A DNA stretch of 64,000 bases from Thermoplasmatota archaeon (lineage in GTDB: Archaea > Thermoplasmatota > Thermoplasmata > Thermoplasmatales > Thermoplasmataceae), in the NCBI GenBank assembly GCA_023489435.1, contig JAMDCA010000020.1, positions 1-64,000 of the forward strand, written 5' to 3'. The translations under genes were made by a program, and so were the position numbers. The notes beneath the pieces are model-generated. The model was given only the letters and a program-made list of their open reading frames with translations. It did no database searches and was not told the origin of the DNA. The stretch's first letter is position 1, and each line of letters opens with the position of its first letter. Positions 34,908 to 43,343 of the stretch are shown in pieces.

Positions 34908-36349
34908 TGACTGGAATTACAGCAGGCGGGCTGGCAATACTGGGTTACTTTGCCCCACTGGTCTTCCTTGGGATCGTTGGCTTCGCAATTCTGGGGCTAT
35001 CAATGCTCAAGACAAGCAAGAAAGCCCTGTCATGGATTACATTTGGTTCACTGGGAATATCGGGACTTATGCTCTATTTCCTCTTTCCGAACAATACTTC
35101 CATTTACGGCGGTACAATTGTATTCAACCAGTTCGGGCTCTATTTTGCCATAGTCATGATCATTTCTGCGATGTTCATCACTTACCCTTCAATGTACGGG
35201 CTCAAGGCAAAGAGTGAGATATTCTACGCTACACTCATATTTGTCACCATTGGAATGGTGGTGGCTGCATTATCGTATAACCTTATCACACTGTTCATTG
35301 CGTTTGAGTCTGTAAGCATTGGAACTTATATCATGGCAAGTTTCGGCAAGGAGCGGAGAAACCTGGAGGGAACTGTGAAGTACTTCTTCACTGGAACCAT
35401 TGCAACAGCCTTCATTCTATTCGGTGCTTCGTTCTTCTTCATGGACACCCACACATTCAACCTTTCAGTGCTTTCAGCTGCAGCTCCCACGCCAGAGCTC
35501 ACCATTTCACTGATATTCCTCATTGTGGGATTTGGCTTCAAGCTGGCAATTTTCCCAATGCACCAGTGGGCAATCGACACTTATGATGGGGCAGAAAACT
35601 CAGTCTCTGCATTCTTATCTGCGGGGAGCAAAGTTCTTGCCTTCGTAGTGGTGCTGAAAATGTTCCTGGTCGGCTTTTCTTCTGATTTCAGGGACGTCTA
35701 CTACCTGTTTGCAATATTGGCAATCCTAACCATGACATATGGAAATGTCTCGGCACTTTCCCAGAACAACCTCAAGAGGCTCCTTGCTTACTCTAGCGTT
35801 GCCCAGGCAGGATACCTTATACTTGTCCTCGCTGTGGTCGGTTCAGTTGGCAACGTGAATTCCAATGTCGTTGCCGTTGCATTGGCAGCAGGAATGTTCT
35901 ATGCCATAGCATATATCTTCATGAAAGGAGGGGCGTTCATCACCCTGAACACATTAAAGGGTGACAATCTGATGGTTTCTGACCTATCAGGGCTGGCAAA
36001 GAAGTCTCCCGGAGTTGCAGTCGGTTTCTCCATAATGCTGCTGGCCCTTGCAGGAATCCCCCTTACAGGAGGGTTCTTTGCAAAGTACCTGCTTTTCCTG
36101 TCCCTCATAGAAGGCGGGCTTTGGTGGCTGGCTGTAATCGCCATTCTAAACAGTGCCATTTCAGTGTTCTATTATTTCAGGGTCATACTGTACATGTTCG
36201 GAAAGGAACCACTGAAGGAAGATGCATTTAACCTCGACAACTCGTTCAAGATTCCCGTCTACGTGTCAGCTTTCCTCACAGTTGCCATCTCCGTACTCGT
36301 GATCTGGTTCCCCACTATGATAGGGCTTGCCCCGGGACTATTCAGGTGA
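34907..36349 (+). CDS. nuoN: Complex I-like proton-pumping subunit NuoN
   Basis: A 480-residue antiporter-like subunit. ITLFIAFESVSIGTYIMAS contains the conserved Glu; FKLAIFPMHQWAIDTYDGA and NNLKRLLAYSSVAQAGY are the other hallmarks. It is the last recognised nuo gene; two unrecognised genes follow at 6-base and overlapping distances. Confidence 0.94.
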   Translation: MTGITAGGLAILGYFAPLVFLGIVGFAILGLSMLKTSKKALSWITFGSLGISGLMLYFLFPNNTSIYGGTIVFNQFGLYFAIVMIISAMFITYPSMYGLKAKSEIFYATLIFVTIGMVVAALSYNLITLFIAFESVSIGTYIMASFGKERRNLEGTVKYFFTGTIATAFILFGASFFFMDTHTFNLSVLSAAAPTPELTISLIFLIVGFGFKLAIFPMHQWAIDTYDGAENSVSAFLSAGSKVLAFVVVLKMFLVGFSSDFRDVYYLFAILAILTMTYGNVSALSQNNLKRLLAYSSVAQAGYLILVLAVVGSVGNVNSNVVAVALAAGMFYAIAYIFMKGGAFITLNTLKGDNLMVSDLSGLAKKSPGVAVGFSIMLLALAGIPLTGGFFAKYLLFLSLIEGGLWWLAVIAILNSAISVFYYFRVILYMFGKEPLKEDAFNLDNSFKIPVYVSAFLTVAISVLVIWFPTMIGLAPGLFR

Positions 36350-36355
36350 TAAAAG

Positions 36356-36721
36356 ATGCCGTTGATATCTGATTTGGAAATAATCAAGAGCGCCATAATA
36401 TACGGCGACCTAGACGATGCAATGTCTGTGATAAGGAAAAGGCAGGAATCCCTCTCCTATTACCTGAAGAGAAACCCAAAGGAAAAACAGGTCACGTACT
36501 CAAAATTCCTGAAATCTTTAGAATCCCTCCTTAAGGGGGAAATTAACCTGGATACCTTCAGAAATGAGGTAGGGGCGCTCGACAGCCTTCCGGAACTGCT
36601 GGACATGACAGGCGACACAGGCGAGATCCTTGAATCACTCTACTATCTGCTCGAATACTCACTTGACAGGTACGATGTCAGGTACCCGGCATATGACGGA
36701 AAGAGGTGTGATGACAAATGA
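36356..36721 (+). CDS. Unrecognised helical protein at the end of the nuo operon
   Basis: A 121-residue protein, not recognised. It appears all-helical with no membrane segment and contains a charged central part (about 35-65) and an acidic C-terminal half. It begins 6 bases after nuoN and overlaps the next gene by 4 bases, so it is almost certainly part of the nuo transcript. It could be an assembly factor or soluble accessory subunit; nothing in the sequence proves this. Confidence 0.72.
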   Translation: MPLISDLEIIKSAIIYGDLDDAMSVIRKRQESLSYYLKRNPKEKQVTYSKFLKSLESLLKGEINLDTFRNEVGALDSLPELLDMTGDTGEILESLYYLLEYSLDRYDVRYPAYDGKRCDDK

Positions 36722-36972
36722 CCAGAGACTTTGACCACTGTTTTTCACATCTGGAAAGCACAGAGGAGTCCGCGGCCCACTGCATCCATTGCCTCAAGAA
36801 GAATGGCGAGCAGGTCCTGTACGATGACCATGAAAAGAGGCTGAAACTTGGCAGAGAAGTTTATGACAAGCATTATTCCGGCGAGATGAAGACCCTGACA
36901 GGACTGTTGGGGATCAACTCGCGGGAAACCTATGAAAATATGGATAAAAAATACAATCTTACCATGTACTGA
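36718..36972 (+). CDS. Unrecognised small Cys/His protein at the end of the nuo operon
   Basis: An 84-residue soluble protein with a His7-Cys8 pair and a His21-Cys22-Ile-His24-Cys25 cluster, a plausible zinc or iron-sulfur site, then a charged helical tail. Not recognised. It overlaps the preceding gene by 4 bases and closes the operon. An electron-input or assembly role for the complex I without NuoEFG is a hypothesis only. Confidence 0.7.
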   Translation: MTRDFDHCFSHLESTEESAAHCIHCLKKNGEQVLYDDHEKRLKLGREVYDKHYSGEMKTLTGLLGINSRETYENMDKKYNLTMY

Positions 36973-37023
36973 ACTCGTTCCGTACGTGAGTAAATTTTAA
37001 TTACCCCATTCATCACTGGAAGG

Positions 37024-37761
37024 TTGCCAATTACACGTACTCCAATAGTTTCTCTTGAAGAAGATGAGGGAGTCAGCAGGATAGTAATATCCAACGGGGT
37101 TAACAGTTGCCTCAATAACGACGGGCTCCGGGATCTCCTCATAGCACTTACCGAAGCCATATCTGCAGGGGATTCCCCGATTCTCCTGACATCTGACAGC
37201 AAGAGGGCATTTTGCATGGGTTACACGTCCGATTGCAGACGAATCAGTGACAAGATGCACCTGAGGGAGGCATATTCCCTCGGAACAACCATTGCCAGAA
37301 CCATGGCCACATCAAAACAGGCAATTATCAGCGCAATAGATGGTTATGCCCTGGGGCTGGGCCTGGAGATAGCTTTGTGTTCTGACCTGGTGATTGCATC
37401 AGAAAGGGCAAAATTCGGCATGCCTGAAGTCGCCTTTGGCATACCGTCGCTGACAGGCATAATCCCGGAAGTCCCTGAAATGTTTTCCGGAATGGCATAT
37501 TCACTTATCAAGAAGGGAAAGGTCTTTGGTGTACACGAAGCGAAGGAGGCTGGCATAGTGAAAGAAATTGTCAGCAGCGACAACTTCCAGAGGCATGCCC
37601 TGGGACACGCTAGAGATATAGAATCCAGGCTGTTTCGTATCATCAAGAACGGAAACCAGTCTTCACACAACAGATACATCCTCGATGACCTATTTTTCAA
37701 GATTTACGATCCAAGCTGCCTGACAATGATGCAGCTAGAACGTTTCAGAAACAGTATCTGA
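37024..37761 (+). CDS. Enoyl-CoA hydratase/isomerase (crotonase) family protein
   Basis: A 245-residue crotonase-fold protein. GYALGLGLEIALCSDLVIAS includes Glu115 and FGMPEVAFGIPS includes Glu135, the two acidic residues needed by enoyl-CoA hydratases, so hydration of enoyl-CoA is possible. The N-terminal oxyanion-hole region (FCMGYTSDCRR) is unusual. Start is TTG 37024. The 3' end overlaps the convergent tatC gene by 27 bases. Confidence 0.83.
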   Translation: MPITRTPIVSLEEDEGVSRIVISNGVNSCLNNDGLRDLLIALTEAISAGDSPILLTSDSKRAFCMGYTSDCRRISDKMHLREAYSLGTTIARTMATSKQAIISAIDGYALGLGLEIALCSDLVIASERAKFGMPEVAFGIPSLTGIIPEVPEMFSGMAYSLIKKGKVFGVHEAKEAGIVKEIVSSDNFQRHALGHARDIESRLFRIIKNGNQSSHNRYILDDLFFKIYDPSCLTMMQLERFRNSI

Positions 37762-38562
37762 ATCCTTTGCTCCTAATTTCCGTTCATATCTTCTGGTGAA
37801 GTATATTCCTGCGAAATATAGGGCAATCATGGGCATGGCCATCAGGACTTCCGTGAATCCTGTAACGCCTGGAGAGAAAATGAGCCCAAAAAAGAGTGAC
37901 CCAACTACTGCATATCTCCAGTTTTTTTCCCAGGTGTTGGCTGGCACCATCCCGGCACGTGTCAGTCCGTACATGAAAACTGGCACTTCAAAGGCAAAGC
38001 CGAATAATACAATGTAAATGATAAGAAAGGAAATGAAGCTCATCAGGCCCACAGTAGGCTGTGCACTCACTCCAATGTCAAAGCTGTTGAATATTCTGAA
38101 GAGAACAGGGGCAATCCACAGGAGCCCCATTAGTGAGCCTGCCAGAAAAAGGAGGCTTGACGGAACAAGAATAGTCCTTAGAAGCACTCTTTCACTCCTT
38201 TTAAGTGCCGGCCCCAGGAACATGCTTATTTCATAAACTATAACCGGCATTGAGAGAATAAGGGCAATAAACATTGCCACGTAGGCATCAGCGGTTACTC
38301 CGTCAGAGGGCTTGAGTATCAGAATTTTTGTATTTGCAGGAAGCACGTAATTCTCTATTAAGAGAAGAAGTTGGGCTGCAATGTTGTGATATATGTCAGG
38401 ATAAATGAATGGAAACGTGTAGCCAAAGAGTGTGAGGTCTCTAATGGTAAATAGCATTATGAAACCAAAGATTACGACGAAAACAGCCATAATCCTAACT
38501 ACTCTATGACGTAACTCATCTAGATTCCGGAAAATGATCGGAATAAAGCTATCATCATTCAT
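37735..38562 (-). CDS. tatC: Sec-independent protein translocase TatC
   Basis: A 275-residue integral membrane protein with about six helices. The N-terminal cytoplasmic FRNLDELRHRVVRI motif that recognises twin-arginine signals is present, with FEVPVFMYGLTRAG in the later loop. It directly follows tatA on the same strand, forming a minimal TatAC system for exporting folded, often metal-containing, proteins. Confidence 0.93.
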   Translation of the reverse strand: MNDDSFIPIIFRNLDELRHRVVRIMAVFVVIFGFIMLFTIRDLTLFGYTFPFIYPDIYHNIAAQLLLLIENYVLPANTKILILKPSDGVTADAYVAMFIALILSMPVIVYEISMFLGPALKRSERVLLRTILVPSSLLFLAGSLMGLLWIAPVLFRIFNSFDIGVSAQPTVGLMSFISFLIIYIVLFGFAFEVPVFMYGLTRAGMVPANTWEKNWRYAVVGSLFFGLIFSPGVTGFTEVLMAMPMIALYFAGIYFTRRYERKLGAKDSDTVSETF

Positions 38563-38868
38563 TTAATGGTTTGTTTTGAGTCTTTCCGATATTTCCTGGC
38601 TAAGCTGATCATCTGTCTTGTTTGCGGGGTCAATTCCCAGATTCCTTGCAGCTTCAGCGTAATTTACCTCTGATTTTGCTTTTGGAGCTTCTGGCGTGGA
38701 ATACATGGCATTCTTTATCTCGTTCTCAAGTTCCACTTGCCCTCTCTTGAATTCCCCAGTGGCCCGTCCTAGGTTTCTTGCGAAATCCGGGATCTTTTTG
38801 GCGCCACCAAAAAGAATCAATGCGACAACAATTATGATGATCCAACCACCGACGTTGTCGAAGATCAT
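38563..38868 (-). CDS. tatA: Twin-arginine translocase pore subunit TatA
   Basis: A 101-residue protein with one N-terminal membrane helix (about 7-21), the hinge FGGAKKIPDFARNLGRATGEF and an amphipathic helix, then a charged tail. This is the standard TatA layout. It abuts tatC with no spacer. Confidence 0.92.
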   Translation of the reverse strand: MIFDNVGGWIIIIVVALILFGGAKKIPDFARNLGRATGEFKRGQVELENEIKNAMYSTPEAPKAKSEVNYAEAARNLGIDPANKTDDQLSQEISERLKTNH

Positions 38869-38962
38869 GCTTTATGTATATTAGCCCGTTATTTAATCTT
38901 TTAGAGTGCATTAGCAGCACTGTTAAATGTGGATTCCGCAGACAAAAATAATATCTTAGGGT

Positions 38963-39427
38963 TCATTTGATCAATCCTCCGTGATAATTCATCTGGTAAA
39001 CCTCAACACCTTCTGAGAGAATGTACTCCTCTCCATGGAATCTTTCACCTGACCCATTGAAATGGTTCTCGTAGGTGAAAAGACTCTCCTTGAAGGCTTT
39101 CGGTCCCCTGACAGGAAATTCTGTGGAAACTTCTCTCAAGGCCTTCTTAAGGAATGCATATACTGCAGCAGAGTATGTTGGGGATAGCATGCCCCCACTG
39201 TAAACCATTGTCCAGATGGGCACTTTTCCTTCATATGCAACTTCAATGCCTGAAAACCGCTCTGAACCAAAATAAATGTCCCTGTATAGAAAATTCCCGC
39301 TGGAGTACTGCAGCTGCCTGGAAGATTCCAGAATTGGAACAGAGGCATTAATGGGAGACTCTGAAGCATAAGTGTTCCTTTTTGCTTCTACAAGAAAATT
39401 TGCGAATTGGGGTCCAACTGATGTCAC
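38963..39427 (-). CDS. DUF5680-type protein
   Basis: A 154-residue soluble protein resembling DUF5680: FLVEAKRNTYAS, FLYRDIYFGSERFSGIEVAY, VPIWTMVYSGGM, RGPKAFKE and VYQMNYHGGLIK are the typical blocks. No function is known. It stands between tatA and an unrecognised gene on the same strand. Confidence 0.68.
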   Translation of the reverse strand: MTSVGPQFANFLVEAKRNTYASESPINASVPILESSRQLQYSSGNFLYRDIYFGSERFSGIEVAYEGKVPIWTMVYSGGMLSPTYSAAVYAFLKKALREVSTEFPVRGPKAFKESLFTYENHFNGSGERFHGEEYILSEGVEVYQMNYHGGLIK

Positions 39428-39477
39428 ACTACAAAATCCTCAATGGATAATTTAACCTGTTGGATATGAAAAATAGA

Positions 39478-39816
39478 TCAGGGCAGGTCCAGGTCTACAC
39501 TGTAGCCTATCTGCCTGAATTTTTCTCCGGCGCTGATAAGCCCATTCTTAGTATGGGTTTCCACAGCGCTGAATGAAAATGAGACTATCTTCTTGTTGCT
39601 GTTGAGAACCACAAATCCAACAGTCTTGTCTGTTGGAAGGACTTCGTCAGTTCTTGAGAAATTTTCAATGAATTCCGGCAGCCCCTCTTCAATATATGCG
39701 GAGCCTAGAAGATCTACCAGAGAATCCAGCGATGGAATAAGATTGGGAAGTTCAACACAAATTACCGAGGGGTGTATGGACCCCAGGGATAAATTGTACA
39801 TTGCGCAGTTTGTCAA
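39478..39816 (-). CDS. Hypothetical protein
   Basis: A 112-residue protein, not recognised; no membrane segment and no cysteine motif. It lies 5 bases downstream of the peroxiredoxin gene on the same strand and is probably cotranscribed with it. The C-terminal half (VGFVVLNSNKKIVSFSFSAV) looks like beta structure. Confidence 0.55.
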   Translation of the reverse strand: MTNCAMYNLSLGSIHPSVICVELPNLIPSLDSLVDLLGSAYIEEGLPEFIENFSRTDEVLPTDKTVGFVVLNSNKKIVSFSFSAVETHTKNGLISAGEKFRQIGYSVDLDLP

Positions 39817-39821
39817 GTTAA

Positions 39822-40436
39822 TCAGGCTTTGACTCTCTTAAGGTACCATCTCTCTGCCCCAGCTTCCTTCTCTCTTTCAAGTGCACCCTTGAAAGTGTTA
39901 GGCGCTGCTGCGATACCATCAGTTCCAGGTTCCCAGTTTGCAGGAGTTGCCAGTTTCTTGTCCCAGTTGAACTGGAAGGCCTTGATGACTCTGATAATCT
40001 CCCTCATGTTTCTTCCAACTTCGGCTGGATAGTAAACCATCCACCTAATGGTCTGGTTTGGGTCTATGAGGAATACGCCCCTTACGGTTGTGCCAACCTT
40101 TTCATCCATCAGGTTATACTCTCTTGCGACTTCCTTCTCAAGGTCCGCAAGCACAGGGAACGGAACTTCCACCCCGTACTTCTCCTTGATATCCTTGAGC
40201 CAGGCAATGTGGCTGTATATGCTGTCCACACTAAGTCCAATAAGCTCAACGCCCAGTTTCTTGAATTGGTCAAAACTCTCAGTAAATGCCATAAACTCTG
40301 TTGTGCACACTGGAGTAAAATCTGCAGGATGCGAAAAGAGGAGTACCCACTTTCCCTTGTAATCCGAAAATGTTATGGGGCCCTGCGTTGAGTTTATAGT
40401 AAAGTCTGGTGCTTTTTGTCCTAGATGTACTGGCAT
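39822..40436 (-). CDS. Peroxiredoxin (Prx6-like, single cysteine)
   Basis: A 204-residue thiol peroxidase. Peroxidatic Cys44 lies in HPADFTPVCTTEF, and RGVFLIDP and WMVYYPAEVGRN are typical of the Prx6 group. No other cysteine is present, so it acts as a 1-Cys enzyme, unlike many archaeal relatives with two C-terminal cysteines. The reductant is not apparent. It detoxifies peroxides in the cytosol. Confidence 0.92.
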   Translation of the reverse strand: MPVHLGQKAPDFTINSTQGPITFSDYKGKWVLLFSHPADFTPVCTTEFMAFTESFDQFKKLGVELIGLSVDSIYSHIAWLKDIKEKYGVEVPFPVLADLEKEVAREYNLMDEKVGTTVRGVFLIDPNQTIRWMVYYPAEVGRNMREIIRVIKAFQFNWDKKLATPANWEPGTDGIAAAPNTFKGALEREKEAGAERWYLKRVKA

Positions 40437-40504
40437 TATTTTTTCACCTTATACCTCGATCTGGAATTCCTATATTAACAGTGAAGATAGGTGCAAATTT
40501 AGCT

Positions 40505-41470
40505 TTATTTTCTAGATTTTTCACAAAGGTACTCTGCGAAATAAGTAATGACCATGTCTGCACCAGCCCTGAAAATTGAAGTAATGCTCTCTTCAATTGC
40601 AGATGGCGCAAGATAGCCATTATCGACGGCCATCTTCAACATGGTGTATTCGCCGCTCACACTGTATGCTGCGATTGGGGCGTCAAAAGATTCTCTCGCC
40701 TTGTTGATGATGTCAAGATATGGCAGGGCAGGCTTTACCATTATTATGTCTGCGCCCTCATTGAGGTCATGTGCAATTTCCAGCATGGCTTCCCTGGAAT
40801 TTCTAGGGTCCATCTGATAAGCCCTTCTGTCGCCAAAGGATGGTGTTGAATCTGCTGCGTTTCTGAATGGCCCGTACATTGCAGATGCATACTTTGCACT
40901 GTATGCCATAATGGGGACATTCTGGTATCCTGAACCATCAAGTGTTTCCCTGATGAAACCAACCTGGCCATCCATCATGCCACTGGGAGCAACCATGTGA
41001 ACACCTGCTTTTGCATATGAAAGGGCAATCTTTCCGTAGCTTTCCAATGTGGAATCATTGTCAACCTCCTCACCGTGGAGGACTCCGCAGTGCCCATGTG
41101 AGGTATATTCGCACATGCACAGGTCAGCTATCACGATCTGGCTGGTTTCCTTCCTTGCAATTCTGATAGATTCCTGGACAACACCATTTTCCTGGTGCGC
41201 TGAAGTTCCTTTATCATCCTTTCTTCCCGGAATCCCAAACAGCAGGATGCTGCTGACTCCAGCCTCATCCAGCTCTCCCAGATGCCCGGCTAAAGAATCC
41301 GGGGTTTGCCTGGCAATTCCAGGCATTGAGGGAATTGGAACCGGTTTCCTTGCAGTCTCGTCCACAAATACCGGCATTATGAGTTTCTTCGTATCAAGAG
41401 AGGTTTCGGAAACTAAGTCCCTTATTTTTTCTGAACTGCGCAAACGCCTCGGGCGCGAGACTGGAAACAT
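40505..41470 (-). CDS. hemB: Porphobilinogen synthase (delta-aminolevulinate dehydratase)
   Basis: A 321-residue enzyme joining two aminolevulinate molecules in tetrapyrrole synthesis. Active-site lysines are Lys193 (YSAKYASAMYGPFRNAA) and Lys246 (IIMVKPALPYLD). The catalytic zinc site is of the three-cysteine type: Cys118, Cys120, Cys128 in CMCEYTSHGHC. Other heme genes are not in the window. Confidence 0.95.
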   Translation of the reverse strand: MFPVSRPRRLRSSEKIRDLVSETSLDTKKLIMPVFVDETARKPVPIPSMPGIARQTPDSLAGHLGELDEAGVSSILLFGIPGRKDDKGTSAHQENGVVQESIRIARKETSQIVIADLCMCEYTSHGHCGVLHGEEVDNDSTLESYGKIALSYAKAGVHMVAPSGMMDGQVGFIRETLDGSGYQNVPIMAYSAKYASAMYGPFRNAADSTPSFGDRRAYQMDPRNSREAMLEIAHDLNEGADIIMVKPALPYLDIINKARESFDAPIAAYSVSGEYTMLKMAVDNGYLAPSAIEESITSIFRAGADMVITYFAEYLCEKSRK

Positions 41471-41524
41471 AAAGCATAAATTACCTTCCGCAATTAAACT
41501 TATTGAGCTTAAGGTTTTGATAGC

Positions 41525-41893
41525 ATGGTTAAGATAACATCCCAGGGGACAATGGTGCTCCCCTTTCAGAGGATTCAGGAATTATTGAAAACGGTCGATA
41601 CGGGCAGCAATAAGTTCCACACTGCCAGAAACATCGTAACAGACAATATGGCCAACAAGAACCAGGAGATTGCCATTGGTTCCATTGATTTTGAGGTTTC
41701 GGGGAACAGGGTCACTGTTACTTGCGACACAACCGGAAAGAGTGTTAAGGAAGCTTTCAAACGCTCATTTGACGTGGTTTACGAAGTTATGTCAGAACTA
41801 CTTGAGCTCACATTGAGGGAAAAGGACATTGAAAACGAGGACACTCTGATGGCAATAAGGGACATAACTATTGTAAGTGTATCAGAGGAATAA
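41525..41893 (+). CDS. Hypothetical protein
   Basis: A 122-residue soluble protein, not recognised. It has a mixed alpha/beta look (SIDFEVSGNRVTVTCDTTGK, then SFDVVYEVMSELLELTLREKD). It is divergent from hemB by 54 bases and convergent with the GvpD-like gene, 3 bases apart, so it has its own promoter. Confidence 0.65.
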   Translation: MVKITSQGTMVLPFQRIQELLKTVDTGSNKFHTARNIVTDNMANKNQEIAIGSIDFEVSGNRVTVTCDTTGKSVKEAFKRSFDVVYEVMSELLELTLREKDIENEDTLMAIRDITIVSVSEE

Positions 41894-41896
41894 TCA

Positions 41897-43339
41897 TTAC
41901 ACTATTTCGTGCATGACAAGTGATGGCCAGCCGTCATTGTTGAATTCAGGCATTGCGACATAGAAGACTTTCGGTGCAGAATTGACTACCGCATAACCGC
42001 TGACTTCCTTGAAATGCATTGTGAAGTTGGAATAATGGCTGATCTTCTCGTAGTACTCATCATCAGTGATTATGACAATTGCACCGGTTGGCCTGATGCT
42101 GTTGATGAGATTCACAAGATCTCCAAAGAAATCCCGTCCGTAAGTGAACATCAGGAAATCCGTGGAGAAGAAGTACAGATCCGGCCTTGATGAGGCTGAC
42201 ATAAAGAAGTCAATTACATCATTTGGAAAGTCTTCAACAATACCTTTTCCTTCAAGGTTAATAACAAATGAGTTTGCCCTCTTTGACTTCTCAGCAGTAA
42301 TGTAATGCTTCATGGTCTCAGAATCCATGGAGTTGACCAGGATTCTTGAGGTTTCATAACTGCTGGAAGTTGCGTCTATGACTCCTCTCCCGTCCAGGAT
42401 TGCATCCTTTATGAGATTATTTTTCACGAGGTTGACAAAATCATTCACAACGGTTGAGTTCCCTTTTCTGTGCAGCATGATTACGGAACCAAGAGGAACA
42501 GTATCAGATCCGGTCTTGGTCAGTTTCTGCAGGTCGTCAGAATCGAGAGGGACTTCAAACTGTTCGTGCTTGCCCTTCTTGTCTACCTTTACCTTCTTTT
42601 CTGGATAGATAATCTGCCGCTGGTCAAGCGAAAAGAACCTGCCGCCCTTAAGCGTGTATAAGTATACTGGCGTTGAGCCGAGAGAGACACCCCTAAGCTT
42701 CTCAACGATGGTTCTCCGGACAAGGAAGTCCTCCTCAATACTATAATCCATAGAAATGACTCCGTCAGAGAAGTATTCCAGTTTCTGGTTCTCCTTTGCT
42801 TCCAGGATGCAAACAAGCCTGGCACCGGATTTCTCAACCAGATCCGCATGGATCATTGAAAACAGGAGCAGGTAATTAATGTCATATTTTTCAGAAAGGG
42901 CTTCTATGGAATCGATGACAATGAGCGGGGCACTTCCATAATTGGAATCCACGAATTCGTAAAGTGCCCTCACCTCAGGCAGAAGGTCTGTGATATTAAG
43001 TATCAGGCCGTTGTCTATGCCACTGGACACTTTTCCCTCTTCAATCATGTGCTCCAGCTTCTGCAGAGACTCGGTGCTGGCGTTGACAATTTCCCCTTTC
43101 AGTGAAGTGGAAAGATTCCTGATGGAAACATCTTTCAGCCAGGGATATGTGAGCTGAAGGGATTCGTCAGAGAAACGGGCTGAGAGGTAGCAGACTGGAA
43201 CTTTGTCCATTACAGATTCCATGTATTCAAGTGCAAAAGTAGTTTTTCCGGCACCAGGCTTACCTTTGATAATAAGGGACCGCCCATACTTCTGATCAAA
43301 AAATTGATCAAGGAGACCTACTAATCCCTCTCTATTCAT
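41897..43339 (-). CDS. KaiC/RecA-type P-loop ATPase related to GvpD
   Basis: A 480-residue protein. An N-terminal RecA-like ATPase half has Walker A GKPGAGKTTFA (25-35) and a Walker B-type LIVIDSIEAL (about 139-148). The C-terminal half (about 290-480) has no recognisable catalytic motif. The overall pattern is that of the archaeal GvpD P-loop family, but no gas-vesicle genes are present, so it is probably a signalling or regulatory ATPase. It starts 4 bases after the DUF835 gene and is cotranscribed with it. Confidence 0.72.
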   Translation of the reverse strand: MNREGLVGLLDQFFDQKYGRSLIIKGKPGAGKTTFALEYMESVMDKVPVCYLSARFSDESLQLTYPWLKDVSIRNLSTSLKGEIVNASTESLQKLEHMIEEGKVSSGIDNGLILNITDLLPEVRALYEFVDSNYGSAPLIVIDSIEALSEKYDINYLLLFSMIHADLVEKSGARLVCILEAKENQKLEYFSDGVISMDYSIEEDFLVRRTIVEKLRGVSLGSTPVYLYTLKGGRFFSLDQRQIIYPEKKVKVDKKGKHEQFEVPLDSDDLQKLTKTGSDTVPLGSVIMLHRKGNSTVVNDFVNLVKNNLIKDAILDGRGVIDATSSSYETSRILVNSMDSETMKHYITAEKSKRANSFVINLEGKGIVEDFPNDVIDFFMSASSRPDLYFFSTDFLMFTYGRDFFGDLVNLINSIRPTGAIVIITDDEYYEKISHYSNFTMHFKEVSGYAVVNSAPKVFYVAMPEFNNDGWPSLVMHEIV

Positions 43340-43343
43340 TTTT

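Noticed and set aside
41897-43339. Gas vesicle synthesis because of GvpD similarity
   Set aside because: No GvpA or other gas vesicle genes are in the window; the P-loop family is broader than gas vesicle regulation.
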